From Tamarix chinensis (taxonomy: Eukaryota > Streptophyta > Magnoliopsida > Caryophyllales > Tamaricaceae), in the NCBI GenBank assembly GCA_030549775.1, contig CM060175.1:95657470-95721469 (forward strand): DNA of 64,000 nt. The letters are read 5' to 3'. Each line of letters starts with the position of its first letter. Positions within the stretch are counted from its first letter, which is position 1. Under the pieces are notes generated by a model. That model was not told the DNA's origin. It saw nothing but the letters and a program-made list of their open reading frames with translations, and searched no databases. Below are positions 1 to 11,835 of the stretch, piece by piece. Position numbers and translations under genes: made by a program.

Positions 1-60
1 AATTTTTGTATAGTACTTAGTTGGTCTTATGAACATATATGAACAGTGATATGGTTTAGT

Positions 61-420
61 AAAACTAGTTGATGTGTTCATATAACTTGTTGATCGGTTT
101 AGCAAAATCAACCAATGAGTTTAAACAAAGATGAATGAGTTTCTATAGGAGTGAAACCTATGGATTGGTTGGTTAAACTAGCCGATTCTTTTTCACAAAA
201 CAACAATCGATTTGGAGAAACTAATAAATTATTTTAAACATAGATGAATGAGTTTTTGGAGGAGTAAAACTCATCGATTGGTTGGTCAAACCAGTCGATC
301 AATTTGGAAAAATCGTTCAATGAGTTTAAATAGATATGAATGTGTGTTTTGCGGAAGTGAAAACCCTGGACTGGTTGGTTAAACTAGTCAATCGGTTAGC
401 AAAACCAATCAATCAGTTCG
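61..420. repeat. Degenerate tandem repeat, three copies
   Basis: Three diverged copies of a unit of about 90-115 bp start near 120, 233 and 320. Each runs from a TTTAAAcA.AGATGAATG-like core through a GATTGGTTGGTyAAAC core to a GTCGATCGGTTTAGCAAA-like part. Similar CTAGTCGATT words recur near 2030-2090, so this is probably part of the same old retrotransposon-derived sequence. I see no coding potential. Confidence 0.5.
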
Positions 421-1289
421 TTGTGCCAATTGATTTGTCTGAGTTTAACTTATTTTATGTTCTTTTATTAAACTAAACTAGCCAATCAATCTTGAGACTA
501 GTCGATTGCATCTGATTAGAACCAACCAATAAGTTTAAAATACTTTGAAAGATTTAGAAATCAATATCAGCTATTAATTCTTATGAAGTGAATTCTAATA
601 AAATGTTTTAAAACTACTTTTAAATAGTTTTGATCAAAATGTGAACTTCCTTAATTTAAATCTTTACAAGAAACCTAATACATTATAAATGTATTGTTTA
701 AACGTTAAGTCTTAGTTATCTTCATATAATCTTTTATTTTACTTTGAAACTTGATTGCTCTTTTAAATTGCACACTAGAGAGATAATTTGAGTAAGTATA
801 TTTAGATCTTTTTTTAATTTTAATATATGCACACTTAAGCAAATACATTAGTTCTCAAGATTTATTTGTTATCATCAAAATAAGGACAGTAATATTATTT
901 GACCTATGAGGTCAACAATAATTTTACAATTCGAGCATAGGAGATTATAACATGAGATGGGTTTTGTGAATTTACTCTCACTACAAGTTTGGTTATGTTA
1001 GTATGACAATCTAGCTAACGAAATACATTTGAAGGAAGCTGTTTCACAATAAACACAATATATTTGACAAGTTTTTGATAACAACTATAGTTGCATTAGT
1101 TAGTAGTGTTTGTATTTACTTTTGTGTTAAAAATCTTACTAGATATACAAGGAGAATACATGCAACCTGTATTTTTCGCTCAAAACTATCACATTTAAGG
1201 AAAATAAAAGCCTGAATCTAAAGGGTGCTTGTAATTCACACTCCTATCCCTAAACAAAGTACTACACACTAGGAGGGAGAGATAAGGAT

Positions 1290-1321
1290 GGAGAGGGAGA
1301 GGAGGGAGGGAGGGAGGGAGG

Positions 1322-1356
<35 letters not shown>
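1290..1356. repeat. (GGGA)n/(GA)n microsatellite
   Basis: A pure purine run goes from GGGA repeats into uninterrupted GA dinucleotides. It lies in otherwise AT-rich non-coding DNA. No gene is visible within 1 kb on either side. Confidence 0.9.
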
Positions 1357-1358
<2 letters not shown>

Positions 1359-1979
1359 TAGCTAGAGATTTTGAGAGAAATTACCACAACAATAGATCCA
1401 ATAACATCGTTGTTTATTTGAGAGAAAGAACACAAAACTAACAGTGATGATGCATAGATTTAAGTCACAACCTCTCAGTTAAGTATTTGATAAGGGTAAT
1501 TGTTGATGATTACACATAAGAGATTTATGTTTGGGTGACCCTTTAATTAAGTTAGATGAATCTCATATAATGTATCAAAGGAATGCATACAAGAGTGTTA
1601 TGCAATTGATACCAAGGATATATATGCCAAAATTATTACCTCAAGTGCCTTATTGAATGTTAAAAGAGGTTAATAATTTGCTTGAAGGATGTTGAGATCT
1701 TGAACATATAATTAATATATTTAAAGAATTTGATATATTTTGTAAATGTCATTTTGATAGAAGTTAGTATTTGGCAATAATACTCTATTTCTAATGCTCT
1801 TTAGAAAAAACCATATTTTATAACCTTATATTTTCATATTATACTCCCATGACGAAGAATTGATCCACCCTCATGTGTGTTTGCTTGTGGTTTGAGTGTA
1901 TGTCTTAACTCTTAAATACATTTTAGTGTTATATAATCAATAGTTGACTACTTTGTGGGCACCAGTAGACTAGGTACTA

Positions 1980-3650
1980 CTTATTTTATTATTTTGGATA
2001 TTTGGTGAAACTAATCAACTGGTCCATTAAAACCTATCTACTAGTTTACCAATCGACTAGTCCCAACAAACTAGTTAATTGATTCATTTGAATTTTATGT
2101 CTCGTGTTCTATTTTGAATTTTATACATGCCCAACCTTTTTTTAAGCCTTCCAATCTTGTTGTATCATTGTTGATAATCATTTTTAGTATTTGTATGATC
2201 ATTTTTCCTGACTACTAGAATCTTATTTCAATTAATTCACTAAGATCTACCAAAATTTTTATTTCCACCTACCACTTATCATCTAACCAAGTGAACTCCT
2301 ATCTCATATCTTTCCTCTGCTTATTTGTGTATTAGTAGTTATAGGAAAAGTCAAGTGAGATGAATAAGCCTCCTTCTTGCCCATTCTTAGTTGTCTTACA
2401 CTCCACTTATCTCATACTCAACCTTTCTTAGACACTATACCTTATCCCATTAATTCACATAAGTGTGAGCTAAGCAACCTTTAGTTAGCTCTCACTCTAT
2501 CCTTTTCACAATTTGGCCCATCTTCCCTCCTTATTCTCCTTTGTTCTTTTGCTTCAGTATTCAATTCATGTGTGCTACTACTCTCACCTATCTCATTTTT
2601 CCTTTTGAATTTAGCCTAAATGTTGAAAGAGCTTCTTTGTTCCTCTTGAGATGAGAAAAAACCAAAACTCTCCACATCTTTTTTCCTTTTTCATTTTATT
2701 TTCTTGGTATCTTCTTATAATCCTTTATCTAGACCAAATATATATATATATATATATAAGTATAAGGGGTGTTAGATTTAGGTGAAAGTTGAAGATCCTC
2801 CTCCCCCTTTTTTTGTCTTCTTGGTGCATCATCCTAATGTTGGGAAAGGTTTTTTTCCCTAGTTTGATTCTTGCCTTGTTGTTGTTTTCTTGTATTTATG
2901 TGGTTAGTATTTACTAATTATTGGATTAAAGGAGGGTAAGGAAGGATAGTTCGACAGCTAGGGATTTTGGAGGCTCTTTTCCTCTTTGTTTTGCTACATG
3001 TGCTTGGAAAAAAATGTCTACCATTTCTAAATATAAGACAGTCCATGATGGTAGCATACATGTTGGTGGTATGTTTAAGTGTTAATGTGTTGGGTATGAA
3101 TTTTAATGTTACGTATGGTGTTTTATAGCATGATAGTATGGGTTGTTTGATGTTAATACTGCCAAACCAATCAGCTAGTTTATGGCCCTAGTTGAACGGT
3201 TCCTCAGGATGGTTTTGTTAAATTTTGAAGGTTAATTATATGGGTTGAATTTGGGTTTAACCTTGTTATGTGTGATTAGATATTTACGTTTTATTTATAC
3301 TTAGCCTCGAATAATCAAAATCAAAGGAAAAATATTAAGTAAGCAATTGCTATCGTGTGATATGTAACATTTTATTATCACTCAGTAAAATATGAATAAT
3401 TAAAGTAGAAGGCCTGGGGATTTATTAATGGTTTGCTCTTTAGGGTTAGATACCTTAGAGACTAGGTATGAGTCCTTAATTTTGTTGGTGGTTTCATCGA
3501 ATGAGTCATCATTCTGATTTAGGCCTTAGTTTTTAGGACTTCTTAGAGGATAAACATACTTAAATATTAGGTGTCCAAGGATGGAAGGGAATTGTGTTGT
3601 CTTAGTGAGGCAGTATGATCGGTGTATGTTATGGAACACGTTCTAGAACA
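1980..3650 (+). mobile_element. Del/Tekay-like LTR fragment (F1a), upstream of the Copia remnant
   Basis: This stretch aligns with the reverse complement of the LTR copy at 31964-40483. Shared landmarks are a TATCTAG...AGTATAAGGGTG segment near 2725-2770, CTCTTTAGGGTTAG near 3438, and GGG.ATTGTGTTG with GTATGATCG near 3590-3625. No open reading frame is present. An (AT)n run lies at 2738-2758. The similarity stops at about 3650, where the Copia primer-binding site begins. Its left end is not clear, and the first 2 kb of the window probably belongs to the same decayed material. Confidence 0.55.
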
Positions 3651-3652
3651 AG

Positions 3653-3664
3653 TGGTATCAGAGC
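3653..3664 (+). other. Primer-binding site for initiator tRNA-Met
   Basis: TGGTATCAGAGC is the standard match to the 3' end of plant initiator tRNA-Met used to prime minus-strand DNA synthesis in Copia elements. It sits two bases after a CA that would close a 5' LTR, and about 35 bp before the first gag codons. Confidence 0.9.
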
Positions 3665-3698
3665 AGATCTATTGGTATCTATTTTTGTTTTGATTTCA

Positions 3699-4510
3699 TG
3701 ATGGTAACTAAACTTGAAATTGAGAAATTTGACGGGTTAGTTAATTTTAGTTTGTGGAAATTAAAAATGTTGGTGATTTTGGTTCAGTGCAGACTACATA
3801 CTATGTTAGATGGAAAGATGAAAAAGTCGGTAATGATGTCGAATGAACAATAGGATAAACTTGATTTGAAGGTTGTCATAGTGATCCAGTTATGCTTGTT
3901 GTATGAAGTTCTCCATGAATTTTCTAAGGAGACAACCATTGCTGGTCTTTAGCTAAAACTAAAGTCGTTGTACATGACAAAGATTGTTAGAAATCGTCTA
4001 TTATTTAAAAGTAGAATACACAACCTTCATCTTTAGAAGGGTAATCCTTTATAGCCTCATTTGGATGAGTTTTCATCAATTGTCATAGATTTACAAAGTA
4101 TTGAAGAGTATGTGATTGATAAGGATCTTGTTATTATGTTTCTATATTCTTTACCACCATCGTATAAGCAGTTTTGTGAAACTGTCTTATATGGTTGTGA
4201 TGATTTTACCCTTGATGATGTTATAGATACCTTATTGTAGAAAGACTTGATTGATTTGCAATTGGAATCAAAGTATCTTGATTCTCTTGGTGATGACTTA
4301 GTTGTATATGGTAGAACCATGGAAAGGGGTTTTGGTTCTAGTTCAAGTGGTGGTAAGTATTAGGGTCAATTTAAGTCTACATTAAACAAAAACGAGACTT
4401 GTAATTATTGTCATAAGAAGGGCCACACAAAATCTAAAAATTGGAAGCTTAAGAAGAAGAACCAAAGTGATTCATATCATGAAGATAAAAAATTCTATTA
4501 AAGTTAGTTT
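3699..4510 (+). pseudogene. Copia gag remnant
   Basis: Translation from about 3699 gives a Copia-type Gag start (EKFDG...NFSLWKLKM) and a UBN2-like middle part including LPPSYKQF near 4150. It ends in a zinc knuckle at 4400-4441. The knuckle reads C-x2-C-x4-H but its last Cys codon has become AAT (Asn). At least six in-frame stops interrupt it, so no functional capsid protein can be made. The family role is to package element RNA into virus-like particles. Confidence 0.75.
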
Positions 4511-4515
4511 TTTGG

Positions 4516-5476
4516 GTGGCAGTGGTGATTACTACTACTGATAAGATTTATAATATGACTGGCTGCATTATGGATTCTGGTTGCTCGTACCATATGTGTC
4601 CTTATTGTGATTTATTTTCTACTTATGATTTAATTGATGCTAGGAAATTGTTGATGGGCAATAATGTTATATGTAAGGTTGTTGAAATTAGTAATTTATA
4701 TGTTTTGCAAGGTAATTCTATGATTGGCTTTGTAGCTATGTCATCATCTTCATCACTATTTGACTCAGATGTCACTAGATTGTGGTATATGAAACTTGGT
4801 CATATGGGAGAGAAATGCATGATGTCTTTGAGTAAGATAAGACTCTTATGTGGAAAAGAGGTGAGCAAATTATATTTTTATGCGCATTGTGTTTATGGAA
4901 AACATAAGAGGGCCAGCTTCAATACAACAACTCATAGTAGAAAAGGACCATTTGTCTATGTTTATTTTAATTTGTGGGGTCCTTTATCATTTGCTTCTCG
5001 TATTGGTGTCATGCACTTACTGATATTTATAGATGGTTACTTTATGAATGTCTAGGTCTATTTTCTCAAGAATAAGAATGATACATTTAATGCATTTGTT
5101 GATTGGAAGACTATGATTGAGAAACATACTAATCTTAAGATTAAAGTTATTCGAACTGACAATTATTTGGAGTTTGTTAAGAAGGTAATATGTGAGTTTT
5201 GCAAGAAGAATGGAATTGTTTGTCACCATAGTTGTATTGGTAGGCTAAAACAAAATGGTGTTATTGAGCGTATCAATAAGACCCTTGTTGAGAGAACTCA
5301 ATGCATGCTTTCAAATGTCAGTTTGGGAAAGATTTTTAGGCATAAGTTATTACTATTACATATTTCTTGGTAAACCAATCTCCTCATTCATCCCTTAATT
5401 TGAAGAATCCCGAAGATCTAGGGCATGGAAAACCTTTTAATTAGTTAGTTTTAGAGTTTTTGGTTTTCCAGCCTAT
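4516..5476 (+). pseudogene. Copia protease and integrase remnant
   Basis: An open stretch of 179 codons from 4516 holds the protease signature MDSGCSYHM, then a GAG-pre-integrase-like zinc region (LWYMKLGHMGE) and the start of the integrase core. The first catalytic Asp of the core appears as Asn (YFNLWGP), and the FID-D motif reads FIDG. After a stop near 5055 the core continues with IRTDN (second Asp) and NGVIERINKT (catalytic Glu) to about 5373. Residual homology runs past a stop, with a one-base frame change, to FGFPAY at 5476. There the nested insertion begins. Confidence 0.75.
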
Positions 5477-8400
5477 TAATAAGTTCATATTTTGACATAT
5501 TTTATACCCTTATAATCTTTATTTTTGGTATTTTAATTGATTAATATAGGTAAATATTATTTTATGCTTATGTAATACTAATTGTATAAATTTTATTATT
5601 TAAGCTAAAATGAAATAAATGAAATAAATTTAGAGTATAATATTATTTATTAATTTTTATTACTTCAATTTTGTGGGTATTTTTTAAATAAAAGAAAAAA
5701 AGAAGAAGTTGGACCTTTGGACCAACGACCCAAGGATCAAAGGCCCAAAGGCCTGAAAATAAAAGAATAGAGTGAGATAGAGGGAGGCAGATGAATTAAA
5801 TAGGCCGTAGAAGAAGTCAAAGAAAAAAAAGAAAAAGTGGAGAGTTAGCGAGGGCTAACGTGGAGGAGGTGAAAAATAATAATAAAGAGAGAAGTAGTAG
5901 TAGACATGGAGGAGGTAAGAAAAGAAGCAGTGTTAGGAGAAAGAAGAGGTCACACAAAAATAATAAAAGGAGGGTCAAATGAGGCATAGAAAAAAACAAA
6001 ATAAAAAAGAGAGAGCGGTTGTAATAACTAAAAGAACGACTGCAGGCACAAACAAAGAGAAAAACAAAAGAGGGACAACACAGTCAGGTTGAGAAGTATT
6101 GCAGCATAGCAGAGGAGAAGTAAAGTGCAGGAAAAGGTGCGACATAGAGACACAAGAGGCAGCCAAAGCTGAAGAAGAAGAAAAAAAGAATAATAATTGC
6201 ACGGAAATTAAAGTCAGGCTACCAAGAGAATTAGAGAGAAAAATTTTACCCGAAAAAATTATTTTAGATGAAATTTAACAATTTTCATCTAAATAAATTC
6301 TTGATCTTTCATCTAAAATTAATTTTGGTTATTTATTTTTCTATTTTTAATTTATATTTTTGAATATATAATTCTGTGAAATTAATTCAATAACTATGAC
6401 TGACTGATTACTTATTGCTGGGGAATAGACTGAAACCCTAGATTGTGGTTTGAGATATGATTTTATTTTTCTTTGTTTTATGAGACTGTTCTTTGATTCT
6501 ATTTCATTTATATATATAATTCTGTTTATATGGTGCATGTCTTGTTCTGGTTTCCTCATGATGACAATATATAGGATTATTTACCTTTTAGGCGGCCATA
6601 TAAATATACTAGAATTTATATGTATGAATGACATCTAGGTTAGATAACAATTCACCTAATAGTTTTATGATTCTAACTAAATTAGTAAAACATTTAGATA
6701 CATGTGGGTCAAAAAAGAGAAATACAACTAGACATATTTAGTGTACTAGTTTAAGTACTTAGATTGACATTCTTTCAATTATACTTAATGCATTAAATAT
6801 AGGAGCCGTTTTTGCTACTTTACTTCTAGTATTTAATAGGATTAATATTGACGCTTTGTTGTATTAAATATTTTAGAGAAGTAATATAATGTGTATAGAC
6901 TTACTTTTGGTAGACAACTTAGTCAACCTCTTTCTCATGATTAAATATTGACTTAGAAATTAATATTATATTTTAACCTAATCTAGTGGTGAATTTCGAT
7001 TTTCCTAGCATATTTATCATATCTACGGTTATCCATTATTTTTTTATTTTATTTATTACTTTTATTATTTTATTATTTTTCATTTTTATAACCCCCATTA
7101 GTGTTTTAATTATTTATTTATTTTGTGTGATTTAGGGTTTTTTTTTGGGCTAGTTAAATAGAGGTGAGCCATCTCAATCATTGGTATATAACGATATCCT
7201 TATTTACCAATACTATAATTGTCAACAAGAGGGTTTAAATTGCGTGCTGGCTAAGGCCACACTACCTATAAATACATAAAATATGCATTATCTTAGTGTA
7301 TTTCAAGCGTGATTTATGAGTGTTTGATGCATATTTTGTATTTAGTCCAAGGATACTACTTTGGTTTGTATTCTTATGCATAGGTATTCACTCAATATTG
7401 AAAGATTTTATGATTGTTGGAAGTTGAACAAGAATGTGGAGCCACAACGTGATTTAGAATGTATGGTTCAAGAAAAAAATAGATGCATGTGTATAAAGAA
7501 CTAAAATTTTAACCATGATGAAATGTGAATCTAAAAAAGCTAAAAAAAACATAGTTGTAGGTATATTCAATAGATTTCTAACTCAACTTAAATCACATCA
7601 ATCCGAGGTTGGACAAAAAAGTTACAATTAGAATAACGAAGACTGTCTATAGTAGCACATATTAAGTAAGATAACACTTGCCACACATATAGTTCAGTTA
7701 CGCGTTTACAAACATTATTTATTTATTTACATATTTTTAAGATCTATATATATGTAATTTATCTTATGGTTTAGAGGATCTTTCAAATTTCTCTTAGCCC
7801 CCAAATAGTATCTAGATCTAAAATTCAAGCATTGAAGGAAAACGAATGATTTCTTATGCAAGATTGGATTGAAAATTTCTACCTTGAACATTTTAATCAA
7901 AATACTAGTTCTTTCTTTCTTTCTTTCTTTTTTTAATTAATTTATTCATATGATTTGATTACATGCTTATTTAGTGTGTTCTTTATTCCCAATCATGTGT
8001 GAGTAGATTCTTTATATGGGATTGGGAAAGAACCCAACTTTTGGGTAATTAATGATGAATTAGCATACATTCTTGGTGAAAGTTAGAATCCTTAAACTTA
8101 ATTTCTTGTGATTAAACTTTATTGACTTGCTTGATCATCAAATTATCAATCATAGGTAATTAATTGAAGGACCAAGAGGTAAAAATTAATACCAGACCTC
8201 TAGAAATTAAGTAGGAATTCGAACCACAAAAATAGGCTAGATTCCTTAGGGATTCTATTGGATTAGCAATAAGCTTAATGGGTTTAATTAAATCTTAATT
8301 CCACAAAAGTGGAAAAATAAGCTTAAGTAGGCATGATCTTTAGACTTTAAAAGAGGCTTTAGATTAATTTAAGCTAATTCATCCTTTTTAATTTAAACCA

Positions 8401-8662
8401 ACATGAGAGTTGAAATAATTCATCATTGAGTACCGAGGTTACAGTAAAAATTTAATCTTTGCCTTTTATTATATTTAATTCCCCCTAATTAGCTACTTAT
8501 TTTATTTTTATTATTTAATATTATAAATTTTATTCTCTTTTACCTTGCTCAAATGTTTAGATAGTCGAAAACATAAATTTTGATAATTAACCCCTAGTTT
8601 CTATGGGATTGACCTTGATACCTACAAAAAAATTGTACACTTGTGGATTTCCCTATAACTAA
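5477..8662. mobile_element. Nested insertion, probably a solo LTR, inside Copia
   Basis: The Copia reading ends at FGFPAY and resumes at YVNKGNLDHRAKK, adjacent words in intact Copia polyproteins. The 3186 bp between them is flanked by CCTAT at 5472-5476 and at 8663-8667, a 5 bp target duplication. The insert is non-coding. Near its right end is a segment (GGGATTGACC...TTGTACACTTGTGG) of the kind seen at the 3' end of Tat/Athila gypsy LTRs. The ends TA...AA are a decayed form of TG...CA at best, so solo LTR is an inference. A TTTC microsatellite lies at 7911-7933. Confidence 0.65.
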
Positions 8663-8667
8663 CCTAT

Positions 8668-10411
8668 ATGTATGTGAATAAAGGGAATTTGGATCATAGG
8701 GCTAAGAAGTATTTTTTTTTCTTGGGCTATGGCTTGGGTGTTAAGATATATTGACTTTGGAATTATGAATCTTGGAAATTTGTTTTATTGAGAAATGTAA
8801 CATTTGATGAATATGCTATACTAACTCCTAAAAGGGAGTTTGTTATTCCAAATAATTCAGGTTTATTGCAGGGTGCTAAGAAAGAAGTGGAGCATACTTT
8901 AGTTGATCTAGTTGTTCATGATTTACCATCTCTAGTAGAGAGTTTTGGTGTTCTACAAGCTCAACCTCATCTAACTTTATATTCTATTGTTACAGACATA
9001 TCAAGAAGAAAGATCATACCACCTTAGATATTTGCTAATATTAACTATATATTTTATGCTCTATTTATTGCAAGTTAGGTGGAGGGTGCTGATTATCTTA
9101 TTTTATGCAATGAAGCTATTTAATATTCAGATTCTAATAAGTGGTCGGTTGTGATGCAACAAGAGATAGAGTCCTTAAATTGTAAAAAGACTTGGTGTTT
9201 GGTTGATGTGCCTCTAAGAAAGAAAGTTGTTGGGTGCAAATGGGTGTTTCAGAAGAAAGAGGGCTCTCAATGCTTCATTAATCCTTGATATAAGGCTAGA
9301 GTTGTTGCTTAAGGGTTCAGTTAGGTTGGAAGTATTAATTTTTATGAAGTATTTTCTCCTATTGTGAAGCACAATTGTATCCGTATTCTACTAGCTTTAG
9401 TAGTTCATGATAGTTTGGAGCTAGAACAACTAGATGTCAAAGCATCGTTCCCTCATCGGGAACTTGAAGAAGAGAGTTACATGCATCAACTCAATGGGCT
9501 TATAGTTGAATAGAAGGAATACAATGTGTGTTTATTGATTTAGAAGTTGAAATCAATGTTAAATAGTGAGTTGAAATGAAGGATCTCAGTGTTGCAAAGA
9601 AGATCTTTGGTATGAAGATACACAGAGATAGACTTTCCGGGAGTATTGTAGTTAGAAGAGGTAAACTGAAAAGGTCTTAGTGTGTTTTGCTAGCATGATA
9701 CAAACCTACTCATTTCAAACTTTCAATTGATTTGTCCCCAAATACCACTAAGGAGTAGTACATGACAAGAGTTCTTTATACAAGTACAATAGGTAATATC
9801 ATGTATGCTATTGATTATACTTGTCTGAATATTGCTCAAGTAGTTAGTGTTGTTAGCGGATACATGTATTGTCTAGGAAAGATGCATTAGGATGTTGTGG
9901 AATGAATACTCAGGTATCTTTTAGCTACATATGATTTTTTCTTAGCATTTGAGAGGATGGATGTTGGGCTTGTTGGTTACTGTGATCTTAATTTTGCTGG
10001 AGACTTTGATAACACTAATTCAACTTTGGGTTATATTTTCTAATTTGATGGAATGATAATTAGTTGGCAAGTATGTTTGCAAGATGTGGTATCATTATCA
10101 ACTACAGAGGAAACATACACAACTCTTATAAAGGATTTTAAGGAAGCTAAGTGGCTTGGCAGGTTAGTTCATGAACTCACATCTATTGCTGATTCGATTG
10201 TTGTATATTGTGTAATCAGAGTGAAGTTCATTTATCACGTAATCATAATGCTTATCATAAGAGAACTAAGCACATTGATGTGATGTTTCATTTCATCTGT
10301 ATTGTGGTTGCTACAGATGAAGTGTTGTTGGAGAATATTGACGTCGCTAAGAATGGGGTTGATATGTTAACAAAACTATTATCGTTAGCTAAGTTTTTGT
10401 TGATATTATAG
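8668..10411 (+). pseudogene. Copia reverse transcriptase and RNase H remnant
   Basis: Homology resumes after the nested insert. A short open run at 8788-9027 covers the integrase C-terminal linker (NVTFDE). The RT follows with WVFQKKEG, YKARVVA, NFYEVFSPIVKH and LEQLDVKASF, so the first catalytic Asp is kept. The sequence then jumps from EESYMH near 9485 to the MKDL.VAKKI.GMKI region near 9580, so the palm segment with the YVDD box is missing. RNase H includes STTEETY at about 10100 and RTKHIDV...DMLTK at 10265-10370. Many stops are present. The final 67-codon stretch ends at 10411, just before the polypurine tract. Confidence 0.75.
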
Positions 10412-10451
10412 ATTGGTTTTTGGGATTTTGATTCAAGTCAAAGGTGGTGAT

Positions 10452-11032
10452 TGTTGTTTTTTTTTGCCTTAAATCATTTGTAGTTGATGTGTGGAGTGTG
10501 CATACCAAGGTTGGAGACAAATTTTGAAGGGTAAGGGCCTACACGACTATGCAGGCATGTTACTTAATTTGTGGGTTTTTATGAGAGGAAGAATTTGGCA
10601 TGAACAAGCCGTGTAGCCTTGGCACGATCATGCCTTGGTACCTCGATGTTGTTTTTGTCTTGCTTTGTCGTATCTTTTGGTATGCTTTTGGTTATCTTCA
10701 TTCTTGACGCATAGAGAGTATTTGAGAGAAAAGTCTTTAGGTCTTTTGAGAGATCCACTCAAACCAAACATTATCCATTGGATTTGATTGTATTAGAGAT
10801 TGAAAATCCATTATAATAATCTTTGATTATGTAATCGCTTGATTGATTAATATGCCAATCTATCTCCCCTCGTCTGTGGACGTAAGTTAATTTAACCAAA
10901 CCACGTAAATCCTTGTGTCTTTATTTACTTTGTACTTTCTCAATTGATTCATCTTTTTTGTTGTCAATCATTCTTTGTTCGTGTGATGATCCATATCCAA
11001 TTCTTGTTCGATCCATTTCACATTCTGTAACA
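10452..11032 (+). mobile_element. Copia 3' LTR
   Basis: The LTR starts TGTTG just after a purine-rich tract (CAAAGGTGGTGA, 10439-10450) and ends TAACA, giving 581 bp with TG...CA ends. It contains the segment typical of plant Copia U5, in which a GTGGACGTAAG word is followed by CCACGTAAATC near 10875-10915. The base after the end begins ATGTA; no matching duplication is recognisable on the 5' side. Confidence 0.75.
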
Positions 11033-11037
11033 ATGTA

Positions 11038-11835
11038 CTTTAAACATTTTTCGCTTTTAAGGATGGAGAGTATTATGTTGCCTTAGTACACTAGTATGTC
11101 TAGTGAACCTTATATGCCTTCGAGTTATTTTTGTATCTCCTTGATTAAATTAAAATGGATTGTATGACTTTGGTGGTTTCCTTGCGGGATACCCTTGATA
11201 TGTATTTGTTTAATGAAATGGTTGCAGTATGGTTAAGTTTGATATGATGAGCACATAACTTTTAGTATGGCACGGATTATGGCATGATTATGGTATTTAG
11301 TTATTGTATGTACTTTTTGTATTGATTGTGACATGATTATTGTGTTATCTTCTATGTGCTCCATGTAATATTTACACATTTAGTGTTATCTAATGGTTTA
11401 TTCAATACTATTGTATTTACGAATTTCATTTTATAGTTCCCTATTTATTCAATGAGCAATATTTACTTTGTGGGAGTACTTTAAAGGTTTAACTTGAGCA
11501 TAATAGTGTTTAGAGTTGATACTTAGGATAGTCTGATGTTCGCTATGATATCTCTTGGACTCTTATATTCTATTTTATATTTCTTTCTTTTAACTGTTAC
11601 ATCTTTGTCTGATCTTTTGCAATATCGAAACAATGATAACTCGTAATGTAATATCTCTATTTACTTCTTACAACTATTTTTGTTATTCTTAAGTAGATAA
11701 ATATTTTAACCTTAGTACTTAGTATAGACTAGTTTTATACTAGGTATAGTAGTAATATCTTGTGTTTGAATGCTTAGGTTGCTACAATAACTCTTTTAAA
11801 CCGAAATTATTAATTGCTAAAAATTAGGGGTGTTG
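11038..11835 (+). mobile_element. Del/Tekay-like LTR fragment (F1b), 3' part
   Basis: This region follows the reverse complement of the F2 LTR in order: AAGGATGGAGAG...ATGTTGCCTTAG, TTGCGGGATACCCTTGATATG near 11185, GACATGATTATTGTG near 11330, CTATTTATTCAATG near 11445, and TTGCTAAAAATTAGGGGTGTT at the end, which matches the family 3' terminus. Its first 70 bp or so repeat sequence already present at about 3549-3620, so F1a and F1b overlap instead of meeting at one point. Confidence 0.55.

Larger units (their letters stand above)
3653..11032 (+). mobile_element. Degenerate Ty1/Copia retrotransposon
   Basis: Parts appear in Copia order: tRNA-iMet primer-binding site, gag with zinc knuckle, protease, integrase, reverse transcriptase, RNase H, polypurine tract and 3' LTR. 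Integrase before reverse transcriptase defines Copia. The coding sequence has many stops and frameshifts in every domain, so it is a fossil. A separate 3.2 kb element at 5477-8662 splits it at the end of the integrase region. I find no 5' LTR matching the 3' LTR: F-family LTR sequence lies directly before the primer-binding site. Confidence 0.85.

Noticed and set aside
4057..4320. Minus-strand 87-codon frame
   Set aside because: It is antisense to the Copia gag remnant.
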